50,185 bases of DNA, taken from NCBI RefSeq assembly GCF_018283645.1, contig NZ_JAGSXH010000039.1, positions 1 to 50,185 of the forward strand. The letters are read 5' to 3'. Position 1 is the stretch's first letter. Every line of letters begins with the position of its first letter. Origin of the DNA: Actinocrinis puniceicyclus (lineage in GTDB: Bacteria > Actinomycetota > Actinomycetes > Streptomycetales > Catenulisporaceae). The notes under the pieces are model-generated. The model was not told the DNA's origin. It saw only the letters and a list, made by a program, of their open reading frames with translations, and did not search any database. Position numbers and translations under genes: made by a program. Below are positions 7,786-16,394 of the stretch, piece by piece.

Positions 7786-8406
7786 ATGCATGAGAGCGGA
7801 TCGAACGGATTGAACGGATTAGCCGACGAACAACTCGTTCGGCTCTCCAAATGGATTTCGCTGCGCCTGCGCCACGACCCGGCGGCCATCGCGCTGAACC
7901 TCGACGCGGCCGGCTGGGCGAGCGTCGAAGAGCTGATCGCGGCGTCCGCGGGCCGCGGCGTGCGCTTCGACCGGGAGGCGCTGGAGGCGGTCGTGGCCGG
8001 GAACGACAAGCGCCGCTTCGAGTTCGACGAGAGCGGCGCCCGGATCCGGGCCCGGCAGGGCCATTCGATCGCCGTCGATCTCGGATACGCCGACGCTGAA
8101 CCGCCCGCGGTGCTCTTCCACGGCACCGCGACGCGGTTCCTGCCCGGGATCCGCAGCGGCGGGCTGCTTCCGATGAACCGGCACGACGTCCATCTGTCTG
8201 CTGACGCGACGACCGCGCGTAACGTCGGAGCCCGGCACGGCAGAGCGATCGTGCTGGCCGTCGATGCGGCCGCGATGGTGGCGCAAGGGCACACCTTCCG
8301 CGTCACGGGCAACGGCGTCTGGCTCACGGCCGCGGTACCGCCCCGTTACCTGAGCGAACCGGAACACGCCGAGCGGCATCACAGCGAGCCGGCGTCGTCG
8401 GACTGA
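7786..8406 (+). CDS. kptA: RNA 2'-phosphotransferase KptA/Tpt1
   Basis: A 206-residue KptA/Tpt1 enzyme, which removes an internal RNA 2'-phosphate using NAD+, giving ADP-ribose cyclic phosphate. The N-terminal lobe has LSKWISLRLRHDP with the conserved Arg-His and RRFEFDE. The NAD-binding lobe has ARQGHSIAVDL, LFHGTATRFLPGI, RHDVHLS and GVWLTAAVPPRYL. Length matches the family. It is a single gene, convergent with the YjbQ gene. Bacteria lack the yeast-type tRNA splicing that creates the classic substrate, so its substrate here is not obvious; RNA repair or nucleic-acid ADP-ribosylation has been proposed for the family. Confidence 0.94.
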   Translation: MHESGSNGLNGLADEQLVRLSKWISLRLRHDPAAIALNLDAAGWASVEELIAASAGRGVRFDREALEAVVAGNDKRRFEFDESGARIRARQGHSIAVDLGYADAEPPAVLFHGTATRFLPGIRSGGLLPMNRHDVHLSADATTARNVGARHGRAIVLAVDAAAMVAQGHTFRVTGNGVWLTAAVPPRYLSEPEHAERHHSEPASSD

Positions 8407-8440
8407 CGGACCGCGCGGCCGCGACCGTGCGCTTCCCGCG

Positions 8441-8842
8441 TCAGCCCGCGAGGAAGGAGATGCGCAGCGTGCGCGTCCGGTTGTCAGTGTTCGAATCCAC
8501 GATGACCACGCTCTGCCAGGTGCCGAGCTGCGGTTCGCCGCCGAGGACGGGAAGCGAGAGCGACGGGCTGATGAACGCGGGCAGCACGTGGTCGCGGCCG
8601 TGCCCGGTCGAACCGTGCCGGTGCCGGTAGCGGTCCACCGGCGGCAGCAGGTCGTCGAGGATGCCCGCGAGGTCGTCCTCGCTGCCGGAACCGGTCTCCA
8701 TCAGCGCCAGACCGCAGGTCGCGTGCGGCACGAACAGGTTGACCAGCCCGTCGCCGCGACCGCGGCACGCGTCGACGACGCGACCGGTCACGTCCGTGAC
8801 CAGGCGGCTGCCGGTCTCGATTCTGACGATGCCGCTTTCCAC
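8441..8842 (-). CDS. YjbQ / UPF0047 family protein
   Basis: A 133-residue single-domain protein of the YjbQ (UPF0047) family. Characteristic segments are GLVNLFVPHATCGLALMETG, the histidine-rich RYRHRHGSTGHGRDHVLPAFISPSLSLPVLGGEPQLGTWQSVVIVDSN and the C-terminal RTLRISFLAG. His and Asp residues line a pocket thought to bind metal. Some members show weak thiamin-phosphate synthase activity, but the true role is unsettled. ATG at 8842 begins MESGIVRIETGS, matching the family N-terminus. The stop is 34 bases from the end of kptA on the other strand. Confidence 0.93.
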   Translation of the reverse strand: MESGIVRIETGSRLVTDVTGRVVDACRGRGDGLVNLFVPHATCGLALMETGSGSEDDLAGILDDLLPPVDRYRHRHGSTGHGRDHVLPAFISPSLSLPVLGGEPQLGTWQSVVIVDSNTDNRTRTLRISFLAG

Positions 8843-8929
8843 CCGAACCCACCGCCTTAAGCGTGATTGGAACGTAACGTACAGATAGAGCGCGCGTGCG
8901 CGTATATCCGCGGGCGCCGGCTTCCTCTT

Positions 8930-9724
8930 CTACCAGCGTTTCGACATGCCGCGGCTGACGCGCGTCGTGATGGCGCGCGGCACGTAGCGCGTGGCCGCGG
9001 TGAGCACCTTGTACTGCGTTCCCGGGACGCTCACGCGCAGGCCCCGGCGCAGGTCGCGAAGCGCCGCCTGCACCACCTCGTCGGCATCCAGCCACATCCA
9101 GCCGGGGATGTCGCCGGTCTCGATCTGCGCGCGCTCATGGAACTCGGTGTGCGTGAATCCCGGGCACAACGCCATGCACCGCACGCCGGTGCCGCGCAAC
9201 TCGGCGGCGACGCTCTCGCTGAACGTGACGACCCACGCCTTCGCGGCGCTGTACGTGCCGCGGGGCGCGAACGCCGCGACGGAGGAGACGTTGATCACTG
9301 CGCCGCGACCCCGCTCGACCATGCCGGGCAGCGCCGCGTGCGTCAGGCGCATCGGCGCGCGGACGAGCACGTCCAGCAGCAGTTCCTCTTCATCGGCGCT
9401 GCCGGCGAGGAACCCGTGGCCGAGACCGAAACCGGCGTTGTTGACCAGGATGTCGATCGGCGCGGGTTCCTCCTCGCCGGGGCCCTGCGCGCCCGAAGGC
9501 GCCCGCAGCCGCGCCTCCACGAGGGCCCGGCCCTGCGTCGTCGAGAGATCCGCGGCGATCGTCTCGACGCGCGCGGCGCCCAGTGCGCGTAGCTGCTCGG
9601 CCGCCGCGTCCAGGCGCGCCGCGTCACGCGCGGCCAGCACCAGTCCGTAGCCGGAGCCCGCGAACCGCGCGGCGAAGGCCCGCCCGATGCCTGCCGTGCC
9701 GCCGGTGATCAATGCCGTCGTCAT
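8930..9724 (-). CDS. Short-chain dehydrogenase/reductase (SDR)
   Basis: A 264-residue classical SDR. It has the TGGTAGIG nucleotide-binding motif at residues 7-14, the NNAG motif in ILVNNAGFGLG, the catalytic Ser in NVSSVAAF, and Tyr-x-x-x-Lys as YSAAK. The Arg in the NAARDA-type position after the second strand (LAARDAARLDAA) suggests NADP preference. It resembles the SDR group annotated as estradiol 17-beta-dehydrogenase-like or DltE-like. The extended C-terminus ends in a basic ITTRVSRGMSKRW tail. The substrate is not determinable. It is a single gene on the minus strand. Confidence 0.92.
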   Translation of the reverse strand: MTTALITGGTAGIGRAFAARFAGSGYGLVLAARDAARLDAAAEQLRALGAARVETIAADLSTTQGRALVEARLRAPSGAQGPGEEEPAPIDILVNNAGFGLGHGFLAGSADEEELLLDVLVRAPMRLTHAALPGMVERGRGAVINVSSVAAFAPRGTYSAAKAWVVTFSESVAAELRGTGVRCMALCPGFTHTEFHERAQIETGDIPGWMWLDADEVVQAALRDLRRGLRVSVPGTQYKVLTAATRYVPRAITTRVSRGMSKRW

Positions 9725-9833
9725 GGCGACAGCTTCGCACGCGCCGCAGGACCGGCGCGAGGCCCGGTCCGCGCCCGCCGCGCCGGCGCCCGCACGGCCT
9801 TGTCGCGGGCCCCGGGGCCCGGGCCCGGCGGCG

Positions 9834-10703
9834 TCAAATCAGGTCCCTGCTCGCCTGATGGATGAGCGCCAGCGAGCGGCGCGGATCGAGCGCGCAGGAC
9901 CGGAGGCGGTCGAAGAACGTGTGATAGCTCGTCACGTCACGCTCGTCGTCCACGTAGCAGGCCGTCGTGGGCTGCTCCAGGTAGACGACGTCCGGATCGC
10001 TCCCCGAAAAGGACAGGATCGTGAACGGCATGTCGAGCGCCGTGTGTTCACCCACCGCGAACGGGATCACCTGCACGACGGTGTCCGGACCTTCGGCGCG
10101 CTCAAGCAGCCGGTCGAGCTGTCCGCGCATCACCCGTGAGCCGCCCACCGGGCGGCGCAACGCGGCCTCGTCCAGAACCACCCACAGCTGCGGGGGATCC
10201 GTGCGTTCCAGCAGCCTCTGCCGGTCCAGACGGAGTTCCACCAGCCGGTCCACCTGCCCGGCCGCGGCGTCCGGCCGGTGGCTGCGCACCAGTGCCCTGG
10301 CGTAGTCCGGAGTCTGCAACAGGCACGGAACCAGCTGGTTGTGCATGAAGCGCATCGAGCACGCGACCGCCTCGAAGGCCAGGATCGGGGCGAGATGACC
10401 GGGCAGCACGTCCCGGTACGGCTGCCACCAGCCGTGCTTGCCGCCCTCCCGGGCGATCTCCACCAGTTCTTCGCGCAGCACGCCCGGGCCCAGGCCGTAG
10501 AGGTCGAGCAGGTCCGCCACATCGCCGTGGTGCGCGGCGACCCGCCCGGTCTCGATCCTGGAGACCTTCGAGGCCGACCAGCGTCCCAGCGGCGCGAGCT
10601 GCTCGGCCACCTGCTCCCCGGTCAGGCCCGCCGCGATCCGCAGCCGCTTGAGCTCCCCGGCCAGGCGCTTGCGGCGCGCGGTCGGATACCGGTCCGGCGT
10701 CAT
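9834..10703 (-). CDS. XRE-type regulator with DUF5753 (Scr1-like) domain
   Basis: A 289-residue regulator. Residues about 14-65 form a helix-turn-helix (GELKRLRIAAGLTGEQVAEQLAPLGRWSASKVSRIETGR). Residues about 100-280 form the DUF5753 domain typical of streptomycete regulators, with ACSMRFMHNQLVPCLLQTPDYARALVR and LWVVLDEAALRRPVGG. Such genes occur in dozens of copies in Streptomyces and are often paired with a DUF397 protein and/or an ATP-binding anti-sigma-like protein. Here the latter is divergent, 317 bases away. These regulators often control development or act like antitoxins. No DUF397 gene is adjacent. Confidence 0.92.
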   Translation of the reverse strand: MTPDRYPTARRKRLAGELKRLRIAAGLTGEQVAEQLAPLGRWSASKVSRIETGRVAAHHGDVADLLDLYGLGPGVLREELVEIAREGGKHGWWQPYRDVLPGHLAPILAFEAVACSMRFMHNQLVPCLLQTPDYARALVRSHRPDAAAGQVDRLVELRLDRQRLLERTDPPQLWVVLDEAALRRPVGGSRVMRGQLDRLLERAEGPDTVVQVIPFAVGEHTALDMPFTILSFSGSDPDVVYLEQPTTACYVDDERDVTSYHTFFDRLRSCALDPRRSLALIHQASRDLI

Positions 10704-10778
10704 CGGCGCGGCCCCGGGCCGGAGCGCGGCGGCCGAGACGGGCGCCGTCCGGCAGCGCGCGGCCGCGACGGTTTCAGG

Positions 10779-10838
10779 GCGCTGTTTTTCAGTGCGCTGT
10801 TTCTCACGGCGCTGCTTTTCACGGCGCCGATCCTGACG
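10779..10838. repeat. Four imperfect 15-base tandem repeats upstream of the DUF5753 gene
   Basis: Units start at 10779, 10794, 10809 and 10824, each beginning GCGCTG or GCGCC and carrying a pyrimidine run before C-A or T-G-A-C-G. They lie in the leader of the minus-strand DUF5753 gene. They could be repeated operator sites or simple slippage products. Confidence 0.6.
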
Positions 10839-10880
10839 GGTCAGGAGCCGCCGGGCGAGCCGACCGCCGCGTATTCACCT

Positions 10881-10930
10881 GAAAGAGTTGCAGCAGTGCA
10901 AATTGCATCCACGCGAGCGCAAACGATTCG
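10881..10930. promoter_or_regulatory. Putative operator/promoter region between divergent regulators
   Basis: An A/T-rich island in the 317-base divergent gap. It contains the imperfect palindrome TGCAAATTGCA at 10897-10907 and a nearby GTTGCA half site at 10888-10893, so GCA/TGC half sites recur about 10 bases apart. Autoregulation by the DUF5753 protein at such a site would be typical, but the assignment rests on position and symmetry. Confidence 0.4.
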
Positions 10931-11020
10931 TAGCATCTGCCTGTAAGCCGTGCGCGCCTCGCAAGGTGGGGCACGCGGGGCGTCAGAACACGATGAACGG
11001 GACCTTAAGGTGGCAGCCCG

Positions 11021-11590
11021 ATGAAATCGGCAGCGGCGGAAACAGGGCACCACCCGTGGATTCCGGAACTGCCCGGGCAGGAGCCACCGCAGCCGCCCGC
11101 GGTGGCGCCGGACGAGGGCGGGCGATCGCGTGGCGCCGAGTCGCGCGAGGAGAGCGAGTCGCCGGATTCCGCCGCGCTGTCCGCGCCGTGGTGTGCCTTC
11201 GCCGCCCTCGCGCCGGCGGCCTCGGCCCGCTGGCAGTTCCCCGCGCAGCCCGTGCACGCCAGGATGGCCCGCATCTGGCTGGAGGCGTGGATCGCGGATC
11301 GCGGGCTGGATGAGGAGGCGTGCTACTGCGCCGCGGTGGCGTTCAGCGAGCTGGTCACGAACGCGGTGCTGCACGGGGTGGGCCCGGTCACCGTCGCGGT
11401 CGCGATCGCGCCCGGCCGGATCGAATGCGAGGTCAGCGACGCCGCCCGCGACCTGCCGGTGGTCTGCCAGGCCGGCGACGACGACGAGCACCACCGCGGC
11501 CTGTCGCTGGTCGACGCGCTGACCGCGCAATGGCGGGTGCGCCAGCACCCGGACGGCGGCAAGGTGGTGGCCTTCGTCATCGAAGTCTGA
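11021..11590 (+). CDS. ATP-binding protein, anti-sigma-like HATPase (RsbW type)
   Basis: A 189-residue protein with about 70 low-complexity N-terminal residues and one GHKL/HATPase_c domain. The N box is visible as FSELVTNAVLHG (residues 109-119), with the conserved Glu and Asn. The G1 box is degenerate (SDAARDLPVV replaces D-x-G-x-G) and GLSLVDALT is the G2-like element. This class occurs in huge numbers in Streptomyces. Some members are anti-sigma factor kinases and most are uncharacterised partners of DUF5753/DUF397 regulators. ATG 11021 has AGGTGG 7 bases upstream. Kinase activity is uncertain because of the altered G1 box. Confidence 0.88.
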   Translation: MKSAAAETGHHPWIPELPGQEPPQPPAVAPDEGGRSRGAESREESESPDSAALSAPWCAFAALAPAASARWQFPAQPVHARMARIWLEAWIADRGLDEEACYCAAVAFSELVTNAVLHGVGPVTVAVAIAPGRIECEVSDAARDLPVVCQAGDDDEHHRGLSLVDALTAQWRVRQHPDGGKVVAFVIEV

Positions 11591-11776
11591 CAGACTGGCG
11601 CCTCCCGGGCGGCGCGCGAAGTCCTGACTCGCGCCCGGTCGCGAAACGGCTGCCCCGCGCGGCGTTTCGTGCCGCCCGCTCGCTGCGCGCACAGCGTCTT
11701 GTTGCGCCACGCCGGCGGCACAGTAGCTGTTGCCGGCGGTGGACGCGGTAACACAATCCCAGGGGAGGGGCGGAGC

Positions 11777-12586
11777 TTGACAGTCGGCAGCGCATCGCGG
11801 TCGCGGAACATGGTGGACACCGGTAAGGCGCACCCCGCGCGCGTGTACGACTACTGGCTCGGCGGGAAGGACCACTTCGCCGCCGACCGGCTGGTCGCCG
11901 AGCGGGTCGCCGCGAACGCCCCGGAGGTGACGCAGGCGTGCCGGGAGAACCGCGCCTTCGTCGGCCGCGCCGTGCGGATCCTCGCCGCGGGCGGCGCCCG
12001 CCAGTTCCTCGACATCGGCACCGGTTTCCCCACCATGGGCAACAGCGACGAGGCCGCGCACGCGGTCGCCCCCGACGCGCACGTCGTGTGCGTCGACAAC
12101 GATCCGGTGGTGCTGGCGCACAGCCGCGCGCTGCTGGCCCGCCGCAGGCCCGAGCACACCACCGTGCTGGCCGGGGATCTGCGCGATCCGCGAAGCATCC
12201 TGACGGACCCGCAGCTGCGCGAGGTGATCGATTTCGGCCGGCCGGTGGTGCTGCTGCTCGCGGCGATCCTGCACTTCATCCCGGACAGCGACGAGCCGGC
12301 CGCGATCCTGGCCGCCTTCCGCGACGCGATGGCGCCCGGCAGCCACCTGGTCCTGTCGCACGCGACCTACGACTTCAACATCAAGGTGCTGAACAACTCG
12401 CGGGTCTACCGGGACGCCACCGCGCCGTTCGTCCCGCGCAGCGGCGCCCAGATCGCCGTGCTGCTCGACGGCTTCGAACCGCTCGAACCGGGCCTGGTCG
12501 ACGTGGCCGACTGGCGGCCGGACGGAACCAGGCCGCTGCCGCAGCAACGCCTCAACATCTACGGTGTGGTCGCCCGCAAGCCGTGA
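11777..12586 (+). CDS. DUF574-type SAM-dependent methyltransferase
   Basis: A protein of about 269 residues of the actinobacterial Methyltransf_19 (DUF574) family. Signature segments are PARVYDYWLGGKDHFAADR near the start, the SAM-binding FLDIGTGFPTMGNSDEAAH, VVCVDNDPVVLAHSRALL, LLLAAILHFIPDSDEPAAIL and the C-terminal LNIYGVVARKP. Targets of the family are unknown. TTG at 11777 is preferred as the start because a strong purine run (GGGGAGGGG) lies about 7 bases upstream; an internal ATG at 11810 would still keep the whole domain. It follows the anti-sigma-like gene on the same strand after about 190 bases. Confidence 0.9.
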   Translation: MTVGSASRSRNMVDTGKAHPARVYDYWLGGKDHFAADRLVAERVAANAPEVTQACRENRAFVGRAVRILAAGGARQFLDIGTGFPTMGNSDEAAHAVAPDAHVVCVDNDPVVLAHSRALLARRRPEHTTVLAGDLRDPRSILTDPQLREVIDFGRPVVLLLAAILHFIPDSDEPAAILAAFRDAMAPGSHLVLSHATYDFNIKVLNNSRVYRDATAPFVPRSGAQIAVLLDGFEPLEPGLVDVADWRPDGTRPLPQQRLNIYGVVARKP

Positions 12587-12598
12587 CAAGGCGTCCGG

Positions 12599-12628
12599 CC
12601 CGGTTTCGCGGACAGCCCGGTTTCGCGG
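12599..12628. repeat. 13-base direct repeat after the methyltransferase gene
   Basis: CCCGGTTTCGCGG occurs at 12599-12611 and again at 12616-12628, followed by doubled GGCGGATC units. It lies just past the methyltransferase stop. No stable terminator hairpin is apparent; the meaning is unclear. Confidence 0.6.
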
Positions 12629-12811
12629 CGGATCGGCGGATCGGCGACCTGGCCGAGATCTGAGCGGGCCAAGGGTACGGTCGGCGAAAACCGGACGATC
12701 CGGGCGCCGTGGCGACCAGGCGGCCCGGCTCGGCGCACCGGGATCCGGGCCCGCAGGGTGCTTCGGCGCGCCGGGTGGCGGTAGCGGCCTGATGCCGTCG
12801 CCGGCAGGACA

Positions 12812-13021
12812 CGCACGCTGTATATAAGGCATCTACTATGCCTACCATTGCCGATTCCCCCATCTCAGGTATATAGTCCCGGCAGTGCTTTATACGGTAG
12901 TTGCACGGTCTCGCTGCGTGTGCGCAGTAGGAATCCCCGGGCTGCGCGACCTCGTTCAACGGCGATGCGATGCCGTCGCAGGGCGGGTCCGCACCGCGCC
13001 GTCCTTCGAGGAGGTTCGACC
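12812..13021 (+). promoter_or_regulatory. A/T-rich leader of the LuxR-ATPase regulator
   Basis: Bases 12812-12910 are strikingly A/T-rich for this genome, with TATATAAGG, TATATAG and TTTATACGG elements, and precede the regulator at 13022. The 14-mer at 12816-12829 (CGCTGTATATAAGG) recurs exactly at 20591-20604. The region most likely contains the promoter. A GAGGAGG ribosome site sits 7 bases before the GTG start. Confidence 0.5.
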
Positions 13022-15904
13022 GTGTCCACCCTCGTCCGACCCGTCGCGATCAGGGTCGCCCACGGGCGGGGTCCGTTGCTCGCACCCTCTCCCCAGCAGA
13101 TCGCCGACCCGCCGCTCGGCCGCGACGAACTGTTGCGCCAGGCCCGCGAGCGGCTGAGGCAGGGGCCTGGGGCGCTGCTGTACGGACCGGCCGGGATCGG
13201 CAAGTCCAGGGTGCTGACCGCGCTCGCCGCCGAGGCCGCCGGCGCCGGAGTCAGGGTGCTGCGCTGCACGCCCGCGGAGGCGGAGCTGCGGCTGCCGTTC
13301 GTCTGCCTGATCGATCTGCTCGGCCCGATCCCGGACGAGACCATCGCCCGGCTGCCCGGCGGCATGGGCACCGCGCTGCGGGCGGCGCTGCTGCGCGGCA
13401 CCGTGCCGCACAGCGATCAGGACCGGCTCAAGGTGCAACTCGCCGTCCTGCACCTGTTGCGGGAACTGTCCGCGCGCGCGCCGGTGTGGCTGGTCATCGA
13501 CGACTTGCAGTGGGTCGACCGGCCGACCGCGCAGGTGCTCGGATTCGTGGCCCGGCGGATGGCCGATCTCCCGGTGCGGGTCCTGGCGGCCGAACGCGCT
13601 CCGGAAGGCGGGTCGCCGGCATACACCGATCTGGTACCGCCGGATATCGCCGAGTTCGCCGTCGCTCCGCTCGCGCTGGCCGATCTGGCGGCGGTGCTGG
13701 ACCGTTACACGGGCACGAAGCTGCCCCCGGCCACCGTGCGCCAGATCCACCGCGCCGCCGGGGGAAACCCGTTCTACGCGCTCGAACTGGCTCGCGCGCT
13801 GCCCCCGGACCAGTGCGCCCTGGCGCCCGGCGAACTGCTGCCGATACCGTCGCGGCTGCGCGCGGTGCTGCTGCGCAGGCTGCGCGAGCTGCCCGACCCG
13901 ACCCGCTCCGTGCTGCTGCTGGCCAGCACCGCCGACCGGCCGACGCTCACCCTGCTGGGCAAGGTCGACGGCGAGGCCGACTTCGCGCACCACCTGGCCG
14001 TGGCCGAGCGCCTCGGGGTGATCCGGGTCTGCGCGGACGGCCTGATCCAGTTCGAGCACCCGCTGGTGCGCGCCGCGGTCTACGCCGACGCGTCCTCCAA
14101 GGCCCGCCGCGCCGCGCACGCGGACCTGGCGGCGGCAGTGGTCGAGCCGGTCGAACGCGCCCGCCACCTGGCGCTGGCCCACCCCGCCGAGAACGAGCAG
14201 GTGGCCGCCACCCTGGCCGAGGCCGCGGCCTCGGCCCGCCGCCGCGGCGCCCCCGCGACCGCCGCGGAACTGGCCGCCCTCGCCGCGCAGCGCACCCCCT
14301 GCGACGAGGGCACCCTGCGCACCGAGCGGCTGCTGGCCGCGGCCGAGTACGCCTGCGACGCGGCGCTGCGCGGCGAGGCCCGCCGCCTTGCCGAGCAGGT
14401 CCTGGGCCACAGCGCGTCACCGGCGCACCGCACCGAGGCGCGCATCCTGCTGTTGCGCTGCGCGGGCAACTCGCTCGGCGGGGTCACGCCGATCATCGCG
14501 CAGGGCCTGTCCGAGGTGGCCGGCGACCCGGGGCTTGAGGCGAAGCTGCGCTGCTGGTCGGCGCGTGTCGAACTGGTGGTCGGACACGTCACGGCGGCCG
14601 CCGCCTTCGCCCGGGAGGCCGCTGAGCTGGCCCGGCGCGCCGGAGACCCGGCCACCGAGATCTCCGCGCTGACCACCCTCGCGCACAGCCACGGACTGAC
14701 CGGCGACCCGGCCGGGCGCGCCGCGCTGCGGCAGGCATTCGAGCTCGCCGCGCGCAACCCGGCAGCCGCCGGGGGACCGGCCGGCCTGTGGGAGCCGGTG
14801 CGCCGCGAGGCGCTCTACGACATGCAGGCCGACCGGCTCGAGAACGCCGAGCGCAAGGTCGTCGCGCTGCTGGACCGCGCCGGCGACGCGATCGGCGTCG
14901 AGGACCTGTGCACGATCCTGATCACCCAGACCGACATCCGCGTGCGGGCCGGGGCCTGCCGCGACGCGACCCAGAGCGCGCAGCGGGCGCTGCGGCTGCT
15001 GGAGGACTTGAGTGACAGCTGCGGCCCGGTGCTGTTCGCGGCCGCGCTGGCCGAGACCGCCGGCGGGACGCTGGAACGCGCGCTCTCCTATGCCGAGGCC
15101 GGCATCGCCGCCTCGCGCGCCGACGGCGACCAGCACGGCCTGGTGCGCAACCTCGCGGTCCTGGGCCGCGTCCACCTGCTGGCCGACGAGCCGGCCCGCG
15201 CGCTCGAACCGTTGCGCGAGGCCGAGCAGATCGAGCGGCGCATCGGCATCAGCGACCCGGCCTCCGGGAACTGGCATGCCGACCTGGCCGAGGCGCTGGT
15301 CGCGGTGGGGGAGACGGCGCAGGCCGCCGACCTGGTCGCGGTGGTCTCCCGGCAGGCGCGGCAGTTGGGCCGGCGCGGGGTGCTGACCGCGCTGGAGCGC
15401 TCTGACGCGCTGCGGCTCGCCGCGCTCGGCAACCTGGCCGAGGCCGCGGCGCGGCTGCGCGCGGTCGCCGAGCAGCAGGGCGATCTGCCGCTGGAGCGGG
15501 TGCGCACGCTGCTGGCCCTCGCACAGGTCGAGCGGCGCCGCCGGCACCCGGGCGCGGCGCGCGACGCGCTGGCCGAGGCGCAGCGCCTGGCCGAGGCCGC
15601 GGGTGCGACGCTGTGGGCGAAGAAGGTCGAACGCGAGCGCGGACGGCTCGGCGATCCCGTCGCGCAGGCAGTCGGCGGAGCCGACAACGCGGCGCTGACC
15701 GGCGCGGAGCGGCGCTGCGCCGAACTGGCCGCGGCCGGGGCCACGAACCGGGAGATCGCCGCGGCGCTGTTCGTGAGCGTCAAGACGGTCGAAGCCACAC
15801 TCTCGCGCAGTTACCGCAAACTCGGCGTGCGTTCACGCACCCAGTTGGCGCGCATGCTCGCCGACGCGGCCCCCGCGCCGTCGGCGCGACTGCGCGCGAG
15901 CTGA
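13022..15904 (+). CDS. Large LuxR-family ATPase regulator (LAL / AAA ATPase type)
   Basis: A 960-residue regulator starting at GTG 13022 behind GAGGAGG. It has a P-loop near residues 53-60 (GPAGIGKS) and a Walker B near 156-166 (WLVIDDLQWVD). It also carries the GGNPFYALELARALP motif of the STAND-type ATPase part, a long TPR-like helical middle (about 400-880), and a C-terminal LuxR helix-turn-helix (about 892-946: LTGAERRCAELAAAGATNREIAAALFVSVKTVEATLSRSYRKLGV). MalT-like regulators of this kind switch on secondary-metabolite or catabolic genes when a ligand and ATP bind. No biosynthetic cluster adjoins it, so the target is unknown; the nearest downstream gene is a quinone-reductase-like enzyme 490 bases away. 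Confidence 0.93.
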   Translation: MSTLVRPVAIRVAHGRGPLLAPSPQQIADPPLGRDELLRQARERLRQGPGALLYGPAGIGKSRVLTALAAEAAGAGVRVLRCTPAEAELRLPFVCLIDLLGPIPDETIARLPGGMGTALRAALLRGTVPHSDQDRLKVQLAVLHLLRELSARAPVWLVIDDLQWVDRPTAQVLGFVARRMADLPVRVLAAERAPEGGSPAYTDLVPPDIAEFAVAPLALADLAAVLDRYTGTKLPPATVRQIHRAAGGNPFYALELARALPPDQCALAPGELLPIPSRLRAVLLRRLRELPDPTRSVLLLASTADRPTLTLLGKVDGEADFAHHLAVAERLGVIRVCADGLIQFEHPLVRAAVYADASSKARRAAHADLAAAVVEPVERARHLALAHPAENEQVAATLAEAAASARRRGAPATAAELAALAAQRTPCDEGTLRTERLLAAAEYACDAALRGEARRLAEQVLGHSASPAHRTEARILLLRCAGNSLGGVTPIIAQGLSEVAGDPGLEAKLRCWSARVELVVGHVTAAAAFAREAAELARRAGDPATEISALTTLAHSHGLTGDPAGRAALRQAFELAARNPAAAGGPAGLWEPVRREALYDMQADRLENAERKVVALLDRAGDAIGVEDLCTILITQTDIRVRAGACRDATQSAQRALRLLEDLSDSCGPVLFAAALAETAGGTLERALSYAEAGIAASRADGDQHGLVRNLAVLGRVHLLADEPARALEPLREAEQIERRIGISDPASGNWHADLAEALVAVGETAQAADLVAVVSRQARQLGRRGVLTALERSDALRLAALGNLAEAAARLRAVAEQQGDLPLERVRTLLALAQVERRRRHPGAARDALAEAQRLAEAAGATLWAKKVERERGRLGDPVAQAVGGADNAALTGAERRCAELAAAGATNREIAAALFVSVKTVEATLSRSYRKLGVRSRTQLARMLADAAPAPSARLRAS

Positions 15905-16394
15905 GCGGATCCGTCCGGGCGCGCGGCCGAATACGTCTTCTGCCTCTCGGGTCGGGCCCAAGTGGTCCTGCCGCGCCCGGGCGCCTTCCTCTGCCGAACG
16001 GCGCCGGTTGCGCAGATTACCACCAAGTTTCGGGATTTCCGCCGACTGCGGGGGAAGACAAGGGTTTTCCCGCTTATGGCAGCACTCTGCTTCGAATAGC
16101 GTGAGAGCCGTGTTCTGGGCCCGCCGGCCGGGCGGTCGCGACCGCGGGAACCCCGCCGGGGCCGAGAGCGCCAGGTCTCCAGGTCTCACCCCCATGGCAT
16201 GCGCCCGCTGAACAAAAACACCGATAGCTGTCGTCGGTCGCGGCACATGCCGCCACGCGGCCCCCGGATGTGTTCCGGGGGCCGCTGCGGCCTCGGCTTG
16301 AGTACAGCGCGCGGCACCGTCCGCGCCTTGACGCCGGGCCGGCGTCCGGCGAGTGCCGGGGTGTGCGCCGCGCAGAACGGGGAGAATGTCAACC
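15905..16394. other. 490-base intergenic region with terminator
   Basis: No convincing gene on either strand. It contains a perfect hairpin at 16257-16285 (listed separately) and the leader of the oxidoreductase gene, whose GGGGAGA ribosome site precedes ATG 16395. Bases 16010-16095 are relatively A/T-rich and may hold a promoter. Confidence 0.5.
16257..16285. terminator. Strong hairpin, likely bidirectional or intrinsic-like terminator
   Basis: A perfect 12-base inverted repeat, GCGGCCCCCGGA and TCCGGGGGCCGC, with a 5-base loop (TGTGT). It lies about 350 bases after the LuxR-ATPase gene and 110 before the oxidoreductase gene. There is no T tract, but GC-rich hairpins without U tracts commonly end transcription in actinomycetes. 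Confidence 0.7.
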
